A stretch of DNA of 64,000 bases from an uncultured Pelagibacteraceae bacterium (GTDB taxonomy: Bacteria > Pseudomonadota > Alphaproteobacteria > Pelagibacterales > Pelagibacteraceae), in assembly GCA_902598655.1 (NCBI GenBank), contig CACKCQ010000006.1:17713-81712 (forward strand), read 5' to 3'. The notes beneath the pieces are model-generated. The model worked only from the letters and a program-made list of their open reading frames with translations, did no database searches and was not told the DNA's origin. The first letter of the stretch is position 1; each line of letters starts with the position of its first letter. The position numbers were made by a program, and so were the translations under genes. Below, piece after piece: positions 52,278 to 61,983 of the stretch.

Positions 52278-53091
52278 TTTTATTTTGTATCTCAAAAATT
52301 TTAATTATTGAAGCCGCAGTTTCTTCAACGGATTTTCTAGTAACATCAATCACAGGCCATTTATTTTTCTTGAATAGTTTCTTCGATTGGTCAACTTCAT
52401 TTCTAATTTTTTCTAAGTTAGTATAATCAGAAGCTTCGTTTTTTTTTAATGAGTTAAGTCTATTTCTGCGGATATCGTATAATCTTTCTGCTTCTGTTGT
52501 TAAACCAACTACACAAATACTTTTTGTTTCTGCTACTCCCTTTGGTATACTCATTTCATTTACCAAAGGTACATTGGAAGTTTTCAATCCTTTGTTTGCT
52601 AAGTAAATTGATGTTGGAGTTTTACTGGTTCTGCTAACTCCAACTAAGATAATGTCTGACTCCAATATATTTTCTATATTATTTCCATCATCATGGTTCA
52701 TAGTAAATTGAATTGCCTCGATTCTTTTGTAATAATCCTCATCTAAGACATGTTGCGCACTTGGTTGATGAGTTGCTTTTTCGTTTAGAATTTTTGAAAA
52801 GTTTAAAATTAGATCTCCTAAGACACCAAAGCATGGAATATTTCTTTTTCTAGACTCGTCAGCTAAAAATTTAGCTAATTTACTATTTACCACAGTATAT
52901 AATATTATTGGGCTTTCTTTTTCTTTGGCATTATTAAGGATTGATGAAATTTGATTTTCTGTTCTTGTAAATGAAAATTGACTTAAATCGTAGTTGAAAT
53001 TATTAAATTGAGCTTTCAATGCCATAAATATTCTATCCAGCGTTTCACCGGTTGAATCGGAAATTAGGTAAACTTGATGTGTATTTTTCAT
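52270..53091 (-). CDS. ppsR: Kinase/pyrophosphorylase regulating PEP synthase or PPDK
   Basis: A DUF299-family regulator that phosphorylates and dephosphorylates phosphoenolpyruvate synthase or pyruvate phosphate dikinase. The 273 residues have LISDSTGETLDRIFMALKAQF at the start, the P-loop VGVSRTSKTPTSIYLANKG and NEMSIPKG. The gene (RP001 in Rickettsia) flanks the chromosome origin in Caulobacter and Rickettsia. Here it is divergent from hemE across the 282-bp AT-rich gap, as in those genomes. Confidence 0.95.
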   Translation of the reverse strand: MKNTHQVYLISDSTGETLDRIFMALKAQFNNFNYDLSQFSFTRTENQISSILNNAKEKESPIILYTVVNSKLAKFLADESRKRNIPCFGVLGDLILNFSKILNEKATHQPSAQHVLDEDYYKRIEAIQFTMNHDDGNNIENILESDIILVGVSRTSKTPTSIYLANKGLKTSNVPLVNEMSIPKGVAETKSICVVGLTTEAERLYDIRRNRLNSLKKNEASDYTNLEKIRNEVDQSKKLFKKNKWPVIDVTRKSVEETAASIIKIFEIQNKNA

Positions 53092-53373
53092 GTATAATTT
53101 GTCAATAAAGTATTACTAAAATAAGAAATATTATCAATTAAGCAACAACTGCAAGTTTTTTCAAATTATTATTTATTTAATTAACGTATTTATAAATGTT
53201 AATATTTTATCAACAATTTTACATTAATTAAAAATAATGAAATTAGCCTTCTTTTTACAGAGTTTTTTTTTATATGAAATGTATAAAAAGTGAAAAAAGT
53301 GTTGAAATTGAGTAATTTACGTTATCTACAATTCATACTAATAATAAATCAAAATATATTATTCTTATTATAA
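53092..53373. other. Candidate chromosomal replication origin (oriC)
   Basis: A 282-bp, extremely AT-rich gap between ppsR and hemE, the longest gene-free stretch apart from the tRNA region. It holds DnaA-box-like 9-mers with one mismatch to TTATCCACA: TTATCAACA (53207-53215) and TTATCTACA (53322-53330). Several A/T tracts could unwind. The alphaproteobacterial origin is known at this gene junction in Caulobacter and Rickettsia, and a parS site plus parAB lie 7-9 kb away. The number of boxes is small, so position is the main support. Confidence 0.68.
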
Positions 53374-54375
53374 ATGACACCAATAAAAGAATGTTTAATA
53401 AACAATAAAACAGACTTTGTCCCTATGTGGTTAATGAGACAAGCAGGAAGATATTTACCTGAATTCAGAGAAATAAGAAAAGCTAACCCAAATTTTGTAA
53501 ATCTTTGTTTAAACTCAGAATTATCTAAAATAATAACTCTTCAACCTATAAAAAGGTTTAACTTTGATGCAGCAATAATTTTTTCTGACATTTTAATGAT
53601 ACCTTACGGGCTTGGTCAAAAAGTTGATTTTAAAAAAAATTTTGGGCCCATTCTTGAAGATTTTGATATAGAAAAATTAATAGAAATTGATGAAGAAAGA
53701 TTTACAAAAAATTTATCTCCAATATACCAACTTCTAGCCAATTTAAAAAAAAGTGAAGATTTAAAAAAAAAAGATATAATTGGTTTTGTAGGAGCTCCTT
53801 GGACTTTGCTTGTGTATATGGTAAATAAGGCTTCACCAAAAAATGGTTTAATCACCAATTTTTTTTCAGATATAGGTTTAATTAATAATTTGTTAAAAAT
53901 TTTAGATAAATTCATTAAAATTCATATTAAAAACCAAGTAAATGCCGGAGCTTCTATAATTCAAATATTTGATAGCTGGTCTGGTCTGATCAAATCTGAT
54001 TTTGATAAATATTTATACGATCCAACTTTATCTTTAGTTAATTATACTAAGAGCTTAGGGGTACCGGTGATTTGTTTTCCAAGAGGTATAACTGATTACA
54101 ATCAATTTTGTAAAATCGTTAAGCCAAGTATGATCAATATAGACTATGACGTTGATCCAAAAAATTTAATTAAAAATATAGATTTACCCATACAAGGTGG
54201 ATTGCACCCCGAGGTATTATTAACAAACAAAGCTCACTTAAAAAAGGAAGTAATTAAATATTTAGAGATTTTCAAAGATCGCCCTTATGTATTTAACCTT
54301 GGACATGGTATTCTTCCAGAAACGAAAATTGAAATGGTAGAAGAATTGGTAAAAATAGTTAGAGAATTCAAATGA
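53374..54375 (+). CDS. hemE: Uroporphyrinogen decarboxylase
   Basis: Converts uroporphyrinogen III to coproporphyrinogen III. The 333 residues include PMWLMRQAGRYLPEFREIR (active-site Arg), FDAAIIFSDILMIPYGLG (catalytic Asp), GFVGAPWTLLVYM and VFNLGHGILPET. It opens the haem/rho/mnm/par gene set to the right of the candidate origin. ATGA overlap with hemH. Confidence 0.98.
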   Translation: MTPIKECLINNKTDFVPMWLMRQAGRYLPEFREIRKANPNFVNLCLNSELSKIITLQPIKRFNFDAAIIFSDILMIPYGLGQKVDFKKNFGPILEDFDIEKLIEIDEERFTKNLSPIYQLLANLKKSEDLKKKDIIGFVGAPWTLLVYMVNKASPKNGLITNFFSDIGLINNLLKILDKFIKIHIKNQVNAGASIIQIFDSWSGLIKSDFDKYLYDPTLSLVNYTKSLGVPVICFPRGITDYNQFCKIVKPSMINIDYDVDPKNLIKNIDLPIQGGLHPEVLLTNKAHLKKEVIKYLEIFKDRPYVFNLGHGILPETKIEMVEELVKIVREFK

Positions 54376-55364
54376 TGAAAGATCATCCTAGAATTAAATT
54401 TGGTAAGACTGGAGTTTTAATCGTTAACTTAGGCACCCCAGATTCAACAAAATGGCTAGATATAAGACGGTACTTAAAAGAATTTTTGTCTGATAGAAGA
54501 GTTATAGAAGTTAATCCAATTTTATGGCAGCTAATACTAAACCTTATAATTTTAAACTTAAGACCCTCTAAAACGGCAAAAGCTTATAAGGAAATTTGGA
54601 TGAAAGATATAAATATGTCTCCATTGATGTATTATACAAAAAAGCAAGCTGAGAAAGTCTCAAATTCAATATCGAGTGAGGAAATACTAGTGGACTTTGC
54701 AATGAGATATGGAAATCCGAGTATTAAAAGTAAAATAAAAAAATTACATGAAAATGGTTGTGAAAATCTCGTAATTTTACCTTTATATCCACAGTATGCT
54801 GCTGCTACTACGGCAACAGTATGTGATGAAGTTTATAGAACATTAATGTCTATGAGGTGGCAACCATCACTTAAAATTATTCCGCATTATGAATCTGATC
54901 CTTTATACATTGATGCTTTAGTGAATTCTATTAATTCTAAAATAGAAAACATAAATTGGAAACCAGATTTAATATTAGCTTCTTATCATGGAATACCAAA
55001 AAAATATTTTGACAAAGGAGACCCATACCATTGCTATTGTCATAAAACCACAAGGCTCATTTCTGAAAAATTTAATAAAATAGAAATTAAAACTACTTTT
55101 CAATCAAGATTTGGACCTGAGGAATGGTTACAACCTTATACAGATAAAACTTTAGAACGTCTACCAAAAGAGGGAGTAAAAAATGTTCTAGCAATTTGTC
55201 CTGGCTTTTCATCAGATTGTGTTGAAACATTAGAAGAAATATTAATTCAAGGAAAAGAAAGTTTTATGAAAGCTGGAGGAGATAATTTTGACATGATTTC
55301 ATGTCTTAATGATAATGATGATCATATAAAATTACTTAATAGTTTGATTAAAAGAAATATTTAA
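54372..55364 (+). CDS. hemH: Ferrochelatase
   Basis: Inserts ferrous iron into protoporphyrin IX. The 330 residues start with KTGVLIVNLGTPDS and contain FAMRYGNPSIKSKIKKL, ILPLYPQYAAATTATV, ILASYHGIPKKYFDKGDPYHCYCHKT (active-site His), FQSRFGPEEWLQPYT and CPGFSSDCVETLEEI. It overlaps hemE and is followed 3 bp later by hemJ. Confidence 0.98.
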   Translation: MMKDHPRIKFGKTGVLIVNLGTPDSTKWLDIRRYLKEFLSDRRVIEVNPILWQLILNLIILNLRPSKTAKAYKEIWMKDINMSPLMYYTKKQAEKVSNSISSEEILVDFAMRYGNPSIKSKIKKLHENGCENLVILPLYPQYAAATTATVCDEVYRTLMSMRWQPSLKIIPHYESDPLYIDALVNSINSKIENINWKPDLILASYHGIPKKYFDKGDPYHCYCHKTTRLISEKFNKIEIKTTFQSRFGPEEWLQPYTDKTLERLPKEGVKNVLAICPGFSSDCVETLEEILIQGKESFMKAGGDNFDMISCLNDNDDHIKLLNSLIKRNI

Positions 55365-55367
55365 TCG

Positions 55368-55802
55368 ATGAATTATTATCTCCTTTTTAAATCTTTACAT
55401 TTAATTGCAGTTATTTCGTGGATGGCTGGTTTATTATATCTGCCGAGAATTTTTGTATACCATGCTGAAAATAGTTTAGATAAGAAGATTTCAGAAGTTT
55501 TTAAGGTCATGGAAAAAAAATTGTATTTTTATATAATGACACCAGCCATGATTCTATCATGGATATTTGGGCTGCTTTTAATTCACAGCATAGGATTTCA
55601 GCAGTTGGGACAAACGTGGATGGTATCAAAAATAATATTTGTGATATTCCTTAGTCTGTATCATTTCTATTTAGGGAAAATCTTAAATCAGTTTAAATTT
55701 GACCAAAATACTCATTCTCATAAATTTTACAGATTAATTAACGAAATCCCTACAATATTGCTTATTTTGATTGTTTTTGTTGTAATATTTAAGCCTTTAT
55801 AG
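55368..55802 (+). CDS. hemJ: Protoporphyrinogen oxidase HemJ
   Basis: A 144-residue membrane enzyme with four TM helices that oxidises protoporphyrinogen IX. The N-terminal LFKSLHLIAVISWMAGLLYLPRIFVYHAE carries the conserved His residues, and WMVSKIIFVIFLSLYHFYLGKIL is the third helix. It stands in for hemG/hemY and completes hemE-hemH-hemJ. It is the last gene before rho. Confidence 0.95.
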   Translation: MNYYLLFKSLHLIAVISWMAGLLYLPRIFVYHAENSLDKKISEVFKVMEKKLYFYIMTPAMILSWIFGLLLIHSIGFQQLGQTWMVSKIIFVIFLSLYHFYLGKILNQFKFDQNTHSHKFYRLINEIPTILLILIVFVVIFKPL

Positions 55803-55861
55803 GCTTGAAATCTTTAAACAGGTTATTATATTAAGAATATCTAATTTAAACTCCCCATATT

Positions 55862-57133
55862 ATGAATATTCAAGAATTAAAAGAAAAAAGCTCAGAAAAA
55901 CTTATTAATGAAGCAGAAAATTTAGGTATTGAAAACGCTAGTACCTTAAGAAGACAGGAAATCTATTTTGCAATATTAAAGAAATTAGCTGAAAAAGGAG
56001 AAGAAATAACTGGTGGTGGTGTCTTACAATTACTTCAAGATGGGTTTGGCTTTCTAAGAGCAATAGAATCCAATTACCTACCTGGTGCAGATGATATTTA
56101 TGTAAGTCCAAATCAAATTAGAAGATTTGGGTTACGAACAGGCGATACAGTAGAAGGACCGATAAGAGCGCCTAAAGAAGGCGAAAGATACTTTGCCTTA
56201 CTTCAAGTCAGTAAAATTAATTTTGAAGAAACAGATAAATTTAAACATAAAATAGCTTTTGATAATTTAACACCTCTTTATCCAAATAAACAATTGGTTA
56301 TGGAGGTGGAAAGTAATAAGGTAGAAAAAAAAGTTGATCTCACTCCACGACTAATTGACTTGGTAAGCCCGATAGGAAAAGGGCAAAGATCATTGATTAT
56401 ATCACCACCTAAGGCAGGCAAAACCATGATCTTACAAAGTATTGCAAACTCAATAACCGCAAATCACCCAGAGTGTTATTTAATGGTTCTTTTAATTGAT
56501 GAGAGGCCTGAAGAAGTAACGGATATGCAAAGAACTGTTAAGGGAGAAGTAATCAGCTCAACTTTTGACGAGCCAGCTCAGAGGCACGTAGCTGTTGCAG
56601 AAATGGTTATTGAAAAAGCTAAGAGATTAACAGAACACAAAAAAGATGTAGTAATTCTCTTAGATTCAATAACTCGACTTGGGAGAGCTTACAATGCCGT
56701 TGTGCCGAGTTCTGGTAAAGTTTTGACTGGTGGTGTAGACGCGAATGCTTTACAAAGGCCCAAAAGGTTTTTTGGGGCAGCAAGAAATATTGAAGAAGGT
56801 GGTTCTTTAACAATCATTGCGACAGCCTTAATAGATACTGGAAGTAGAATGGATGAGGTTATATTTGAAGAGTTCAAAGGAACTGGAAATAGCGAGACTA
56901 TTTTAGATAGAAAAATTTCAGAGAAAAGAATTTTCCCCGCAATTGACATAACTAAGTCAGGCACAAGAAGGGAAGAATTAATTTTTGAAAAAAATGACTT
57001 ACAAAAAATGAATGTCCTTAGACGGATAATTGCACCTATGGGTTCGATGGATGCAATTGAGTTTATTAATTCTAAATTAAAGGATACTAAAAATAATGCG
57101 GAATTCTTTAATTCTATGAATAGGCCATCTTAA
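55862..57133 (+). CDS. rho: Transcription termination factor Rho
   Basis: RNA-dependent hexameric helicase. The 423 residues have the N-terminal helix bundle ([22 protein letters not shown]), the cold-shock RNA-binding domain ([45 protein letters not shown]), Walker [19 protein letters not shown], Walker [18 protein letters not shown]-loop [26 protein letters not shown] and R-loop [10 protein letters not shown]. The hemJ-rho-mnmE order is standard in alphaproteobacteria. Confidence 0.98.
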   Translation: MNIQELKEKSSEKLINEAENLGIENASTLRRQEIYFAILKKLAEKGEEITGGGVLQLLQDGFGFLRAIESNYLPGADDIYVSPNQIRRFGLRTGDTVEGPIRAPKEGERYFALLQVSKINFEETDKFKHKIAFDNLTPLYPNKQLVMEVESNKVEKKVDLTPRLIDLVSPIGKGQRSLIISPPKAGKTMILQSIANSITANHPECYLMVLLIDERPEEVTDMQRTVKGEVISSTFDEPAQRHVAVAEMVIEKAKRLTEHKKDVVILLDSITRLGRAYNAVVPSSGKVLTGGVDANALQRPKRFFGAARNIEEGGSLTIIATALIDTGSRMDEVIFEEFKGTGNSETILDRKISEKRIFPAIDITKSGTRREELIFEKNDLQKMNVLRRIIAPMGSMDAIEFINSKLKDTKNNAEFFNSMNRPS

Positions 57134-57154
57134 TAAACCCATTTTAAAAATACC

Positions 57155-57163
57155 TGCTATACT
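57155..57163 (+). promoter_or_regulatory. Extended -10 promoter of mnmE, possibly leaderless
   Basis: TGCTATACT (57155-57163) is an extended -10 element (TG-N-TATACT, 5 of 6 for the hexamer). Its expected start point, about 7 nt downstream, falls at the ATG at 57170, so the mRNA would have little or no leader. No Shine-Dalgarno precedes mnmE. Speculative without start-site data. Confidence 0.38.
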
Positions 57164-57169
57164 TTGTTA

Positions 57170-58501
57170 ATGACAATTTATGCACTTTCTACAGGTCCAG
57201 GTGTTTCTGGTCTTGCTGTAATAAGAATATCTGGGAAAGATACTAGGGTTGCTATAAGTAAAATAACTGGAAAAAGTCTTCCAAGACCGAGAACTGCAGT
57301 TATAAGAAAATTTAACAAAATCGACAATAATCAGCTAATAGACGAAGGTATATTAATATGGTTTCCTGGGCCGGCAAGCTATACAGGCGAAGATCTGGCT
57401 GAACTACATATTCATGGTAGCAGAGCTGTTATAAGCGAAATCCAGAATTCTTTGTCTAAAGTACCAAATTTAAGATTAGCCGAGGCTGGTGAATTTACAA
57501 AATTAGCATTTCAAAATGGGAAGATTAATTTGTTAAAAGCCGAAAGTGTTGCAGATTTAATTTCATCAGAAACGGAAATCCAAAGACAACAGGCTATCAA
57601 GATTATGTCTGGCAAAAGTTCAGATAAATTTAACTCGCTAAGAGAGAGACTTTTAAAAGTTTTATCCAAAGTAGAGGCAAAAATTGATTTTCCAGAGGAT
57701 GATTTACCTGATGATATTTTATTAAATATTCACAAAGAAGTAAAAAGTATCAGAGAAGAAATTATGAAAATTTTAAATGACCAAAAAGTTGGAGAAAGAA
57801 TTAGAGAAGGATTTAAAATTTCAATAGTAGGCCCAACAAATGCAGGCAAATCATCATTGTTAAATTATTTATCTAAGAGGGATGTGGCTATAGTCTCAGA
57901 AATTGCAGGAACAACGAGAGATATAATAGAAACTCACTTAAACTTAGATGGATATCCTGTTGTTATTTCCGATACAGCTGGGATCAGAGACTCAAATGAT
58001 GAAATTGAAAAAAAAGGTATAAATTTGGCCATAAAAAAAGCAGAAAATGCTGATTTAAACATAATTGTAATAGAGCCTAAAACCATTGATTTTGCTGACT
58101 TTTTTAATGATAAAATATCAAAAAAAGGAATATTGGTTATTAATAAAATGGATTTAGGCATTGACCAAATTAGCAATGAGATAAAAAAACACGATCCAAT
58201 TTACGTATCTATTAAAGAGGAAAAAAATTTAGATAAGCTGATCAATTCAATTAAAAAAAATTTAAAAAATAAATTTATATCATCAGAGGAAATCTTTATA
58301 ACAAGAGAGAGACATAGGATAAATCTCCAACAATGTTTTCTAAGTCTGAAAAATTTTGAGGAAAAAAAATCTTTAGAAGATTTTGATAAAGCTGCTGAAG
58401 ACTTGAGGTTAGCAACTAGATATCTAGGAATTATTGTTGGAAAAGTAGACATTGAAGAGATCCTAGGCTCTATATTTAAAGATTTCTGCATAGGTAAATA
58501 A
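57170..58501 (+). CDS. mnmE: tRNA modification GTPase MnmE
   Basis: Partner of MnmG in making cmnm5U at the wobble position. I take the ATG at 57170 (443 residues), reading TIYALSTGPGVSGLAVIRISG. A TTG two codons earlier is less likely. The N-terminal folate-binding domain is followed by the G domain: IVGPTNAGKSSLLNYL, SEIAGTTRDIIETHL, DTAGIRDS and INKMDLG. The C-terminal CIGK carries the catalytic Cys. It follows rho by 36 bp. Confidence 0.97.
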   Translation: MTIYALSTGPGVSGLAVIRISGKDTRVAISKITGKSLPRPRTAVIRKFNKIDNNQLIDEGILIWFPGPASYTGEDLAELHIHGSRAVISEIQNSLSKVPNLRLAEAGEFTKLAFQNGKINLLKAESVADLISSETEIQRQQAIKIMSGKSSDKFNSLRERLLKVLSKVEAKIDFPEDDLPDDILLNIHKEVKSIREEIMKILNDQKVGERIREGFKISIVGPTNAGKSSLLNYLSKRDVAIVSEIAGTTRDIIETHLNLDGYPVVISDTAGIRDSNDEIEKKGINLAIKKAENADLNIIVIEPKTIDFADFFNDKISKKGILVINKMDLGIDQISNEIKKHDPIYVSIKEEKNLDKLINSIKKNLKNKFISSEEIFITRERHRINLQQCFLSLKNFEEKKSLEDFDKAAEDLRLATRYLGIIVGKVDIEEILGSIFKDFCIGK

Positions 58502-58577
58502 TCGTTGATAATACTTGGTTTTTAGACATATTTAACTGTTTTCTTGTAAATTTTAATATCAATAATAGATTAAGTGA

Positions 58578-60449
58578 ATGAAAAATGAATTATCATTTGA
58601 TGTTGTTGTGATAGGAGGTGGTCATGCAGGCTGTGAAGCAGCTGCAGGTTCAGCTAGATTAGGAGTTAACACTGCCCTATTCACACACAAATTTGATACC
58701 ATTGGAGAAATGTCTTGTAATCCAGCTATTGGAGGTTTAGGCAAAGGGCATTTGGTTAGAGAGATAGATGCATTAGATGGAATTATGGGGGTAGTAGCAG
58801 ATAAATCAGGTATACAATTTAGATTACTAAATAGGAGTAGAGGGCCAGCCGTGAGAGGACCAAGAACACAAAGTGATAGGTCTCTTTATAAAAAATATAT
58901 GCAAGAAAATCTTGTAAACTATTGTAATTTAAACATTTTTAGTGATCCTGTAATTAGGTTTAATTTCAAAAATAATAGCATAATTGGTTTTGTAACACAA
59001 TCAGGTAAAGAGGTTAAATCATCAAAGATAATTTTAACAACAGGCACTTTTTTAAATGGTTTGATTCATATTGGTGAAGAAAAAACACCTGCTGGAAGAT
59101 TTAATGAAAGACCTTCTACAGGTTTAAGTGAGCAATTAGAAAAATATAAGTTTAAAATCGGACGATTAAAAACTGGAACTCCCCCAAGACTAGATGCCCG
59201 TACAATAAATTTTGAAAGCTTAGAGGAGCAGCATGCAGACGATGATCCATACTTCTTTTCATTTTTAACTAAAAAAAATTATAATAAACAAATTTCATGT
59301 CGTATGACTTATACTAATGATGACGTTCATAAAATAATATCAAAAAATATAAAGCGAAGCGCCATGTATTCAGGAAGTATAAAAGGAGTTGGTCCAAGAT
59401 ATTGCCCTTCTATAGAAGATAAAATAAAAAAATTTGCAGATAAGCAGAGGCATCAAATTTTTTTAGAGCCAGAAGGCTTAAATGACCATACAATTTACCC
59501 AAATGGTATTTCAACATCTTTACCCGCTGTTGTTCAACAAGAAATATGTAGTAAAATCAATGGTTTAGAAAATGTTAAAATTATAAGGCCTGGATACGCT
59601 ATTGAATACGATTTTGTTGACCCAAGGGAACTTTTTTTAACATTAGAGACAAAAAAGATAAAAAATCTTTATCTTGCAGGTCAAATAAATGGGACAACAG
59701 GATATGAAGAGGCGGCAGCTCAAGGATTGATAGCTGGGATAAATGCTGCCTTAGCTTTTAAAGGCGAAGAACCGTTTATTTTGGATAGATCAGAGGCGTA
59801 CATAGGTGTTATGATAGATGACCTCGTAACCAAAGGTGTAGCAGAACCTTATAGAATGTTCACATCAAGAGCCGAATACAGACTTTCATTAAGATCAGAT
59901 AATGCAGATATGAGATTAACAAATAAAGGTATAAAAATAGGAATTGTAAACAAAAAAAGAGAGAGATTATTTAGGGAAAAATATAATAAATTATCAAAAA
60001 TTCAGTTTAAAATGGAAAAATTAAAGATTACTCCCTCAAAAGCTCAAAAATTTGGCGTTAATATAGCGAAAGACGGAATAAATAGGTCTGCAAACCAATT
60101 ATTAGGACAAAAATCCGTAAATATGGATAAAATAAGAGAAATTTGGCCTGAAATTAAGTACATTTCACGTGAAATTGATGAGCAATTAGAAATTAATTCA
60201 CATTATAAAGGATACTTAAAAAAACAAAAAGCAGATATATTAGCATTTAAGAGAGATGAAAATTTAATAATTCCAAATAATATTAATTATGATAATTTTT
60301 CTGGACTATCTAATGAGGTAAAGTCAAAATTCAAGAAAATTAGACCTAAAACAATGGGTCAGGCACTTAGAATTGATGGAATTACTCCTGCTGCAGTATA
60401 TATTTTGTTGTCTCATCTTAAAAGAAAGACTATTAAGCATATAGCTTGA
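58578..60449 (+). CDS. mnmG: tRNA uridine modification enzyme MnmG (GidA)
   Basis: FAD-dependent partner of MnmE. The 623 residues show [23 protein letters not shown] (FAD), [83 protein letters not shown] and [17 protein letters not shown] parS-like palindrome, ATTTCACGTGAAAT, lies at 60162-60175 in its 3' part. The stop overlaps the TTG start of rsmG. Confidence 0.98.
   Translation: MKNELSFDVVVIGGGHAGCEAAAGSARLGVNTALFTHKFDTIGEMSCNPAIGGLGKGHLVREIDALDGIMGVVADKSGIQFRLLNRSRGPAVRGPRTQSDRSLYKKYMQENLVNYCNLNIFSDPVIRFNFKNNSIIGFVTQSGKEVKSSKIILTTGTFLNGLIHIGEEKTPAGRFNERPSTGLSEQLEKYKFKIGRLKTGTPPRLDARTINFESLEEQHADDDPYFFSFLTKKNYNKQISCRMTYTNDDVHKIISKNIKRSAMYSGSIKGVGPRYCPSIEDKIKKFADKQRHQIFLEPEGLNDHTIYPNGISTSLPAVVQQEICSKINGLENVKIIRPGYAIEYDFVDPRELFLTLETKKIKNLYLAGQINGTTGYEEAAAQGLIAGINAALAFKGEEPFILDRSEAYIGVMIDDLVTKGVAEPYRMFTSRAEYRLSLRSDNADMRLTNKGIKIGIVNKKRERLFREKYNKLSKIQFKMEKLKITPSKAQKFGVNIAKDGINRSANQLLGQKSVNMDKIREIWPEIKYISREIDEQLEINSHYKGYLKKQKADILAFKRDENLIIPNNINYDNFSGLSNEVKSKFKKIRPKTMGQALRIDGITPAAVYILLSHLKRKTIKHIA
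60162..60175. other. parS-like 14-bp palindrome in mnmG
   Basis: ATTTCACGTGAAAT is a perfect palindrome that shares the central 12 bases TTTCACGTGAAA of parS but differs from it at both outer ends (C-A instead of T-G on the left, T-T instead of C-A on the right). It is 331 bp left of the exact parS in rsmG. It may be a weaker ParB site or chance, because it also encodes the S-R-E of ISREI. Confidence 0.35.
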
Positions 60450-61090
60450 TTGATTCGAATATTATAAAAACTGATAATTTTAAACTTTCAAATGTTTCAC
60501 GTGAAACACTTAAAGAACTTGAGGATTATTCAACAGAGATTATCCTTAGAAATAGAAGTATAAATTTAATCAGTAAAAGCACAGAAAAATCAATAAATTC
60601 AAGGCATATTAGCGATAGTGCACAAACTATTGATTTTATTGACAAAAATGATATTAATATATGTACAGACCTTGGGTCAGGTGCAGGCTTACCTGGTATA
60701 GTTTTAGGTATTTTGATGAAACCGAAAAAACCGCTATTTAAGGTAATTTTCTACGAAAAAAGCTATCACAAGAGTATTTTTTTAAAAAAAATGATAAAAA
60801 AATTTAATTTAAACTCAGAAATTCATCAAAAAAATATTTTTGACGAAAAAAATTTACGAACCGACGTAATTATTTCAAGAGCCTTTAAACCTTTGCCTAA
60901 AATTTTCAAGATCGCAAAAAATAATTTTAAATATTTTAAGTATATTATTTTATTTTTAGGCAAAAGCAGAAAAAAAATATTAGATGATGCTTTTGAAACA
61001 TGGAAATTTGACTACGAAGAAAAAAAAAGTTTAACAAATGATGAGTCAACGATTGTTAAAATTTCTAATTTGGAAAAAAAAGAAAGATAG
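60446..61090 (+). CDS. rsmG: 16S rRNA (guanine-N7) methyltransferase RsmG (GidB)
   Basis: Methylates G527 of 16S rRNA. The 214 residues begin at TTG 60446, overlapping the mnmG stop, and contain [25 protein letters not shown] and the SAM-binding [16 protein letters not shown]. The NVSRET segment is written by an exact parS palindrome (60493-60508), as in many bacteria. It lies 83 bp ahead of parA. Confidence 0.96.
   Translation: MIDSNIIKTDNFKLSNVSRETLKELEDYSTEIILRNRSINLISKSTEKSINSRHISDSAQTIDFIDKNDINICTDLGSGAGLPGIVLGILMKPKKPLFKVIFYEKSYHKSIFLKKMIKKFNLNSEIHQKNIFDEKNLRTDVIISRAFKPLPKIFKIAKNNFKYFKYIILFLGKSRKKILDDAFETWKFDYEEKKSLTNDESTIVKISNLEKKER
60493..60508. other. parS centromere site
   Basis: TGTTTCACGTGAAACA, an exact 16-bp parS palindrome matching the bacterial consensus TGTTNCACGTGAAACA. 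It is embedded in rsmG, about 0.7 kb upstream of parA and 7 kb from the candidate oriC. ParB loads here to start chromosome segregation. The inner palindrome also encodes the conserved NVSRET residues, so codon and parS constraints act together. Confidence 0.95.
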
Positions 61091-61173
61091 AGCAAAATTT
61101 TTGGAAATGAAATCATTAATTAAACTCAAAAAAAAAATTTCAGAATAAAAAAAGTAAATGATAAAATAAATAG

Positions 61174-61983
61174 TTGAAAAAAATGGACAAAAAAATTATT
61201 TCAGTAATAAATCAAAAAGGAGGAGTAGGTAAGACAACTACAGTTATTAATCTTGCAGCCGGGCTGTCAATGAAAGGGAAAAAAATTCTTGTAATTGACC
61301 TCGATCCTCAAGGCAACGCAACAACTGGGCTTGGATTATCAAATACTACAAATTCAGAGGCAACAATTTATAGTGTCCTTAACGGTAACAAGAAAATTTC
61401 AGATGTGATACAAAAAACAAGTTTTGATAACCTGAATTTAGTCACGTCTAATGTAGATTTATCAGGTCTCGAGGTAGAGACAGCTGGAGATAGCCGTAGA
61501 GCCTTTAAATTAAAAGACGAATTAAGCCCTATTTTAAATGATTCTAGAGCATCATATGATTATATCCTTATTGACTGTCCACCATCTCTTAGTTTGCTTA
61601 CAATTATGGCGTTGGTGGCTTCGGACGCTTTAGTGGTGCCACTACAGACAGAATTTTTTGCATTGGAGGGCTTAACTCAGCTGATGAAAACAATCGACAG
61701 AATTAAATCTAATTTAAATCCTTCACTAGAGATAAGGGGGATACTTCTCACAATGTTTGATAAGAGAAATAAGCTATCAGGACAAGTTGAGATAGAAGCA
61801 AGAAATTACTTCAAGGAAAAAGTATACGCTACTGCAGTTCCAAGAAACGTAAGGCTCTCAGAGGCCCCGTCTTATGGTATCCCAGTATTATTATATGATA
61901 AGATTTGTCCAGGTAGCAAAGCATATTTTAAATTTACAGAGGAATTTTTAGAGCAAGATAAACAAGTGGAAAGTGCAGCATGA
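61174..61983 (+). CDS. parA: Chromosome partitioning ATPase ParA
   Basis: Walker-type ATPase moving parS-ParB complexes. Starting at ATG 61183 it has 266 residues; TTG 61174 adds three. It shows ISVINQKGGVGKTTTVINLAAGL (deviant Walker A with K-G-G-x-G-K-T), VIDLDPQGNATTGL, LIDCPPSLSLLTIMAL (Walker B) and VPRNVRLSEAPSYGIP. ATGA overlap with parB. Confidence 0.97.
   Translation: MKKMDKKIISVINQKGGVGKTTTVINLAAGLSMKGKKILVIDLDPQGNATTGLGLSNTTNSEATIYSVLNGNKKISDVIQKTSFDNLNLVTSNVDLSGLEVETAGDSRRAFKLKDELSPILNDSRASYDYILIDCPPSLSLLTIMALVASDALVVPLQTEFFALEGLTQLMKTIDRIKSNLNPSLEIRGILLTMFDKRNKLSGQVEIEARNYFKEKVYATAVPRNVRLSEAPSYGIPVLLYDKICPGSKAYFKFTEEFLEQDKQVESAA

Noticed and set aside
55791..55806. AAGCC-TTTATA-GGCTT hairpin over the hemJ stop
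   Set aside because: Five pairs and no T-run after it; not convincing as a terminator.
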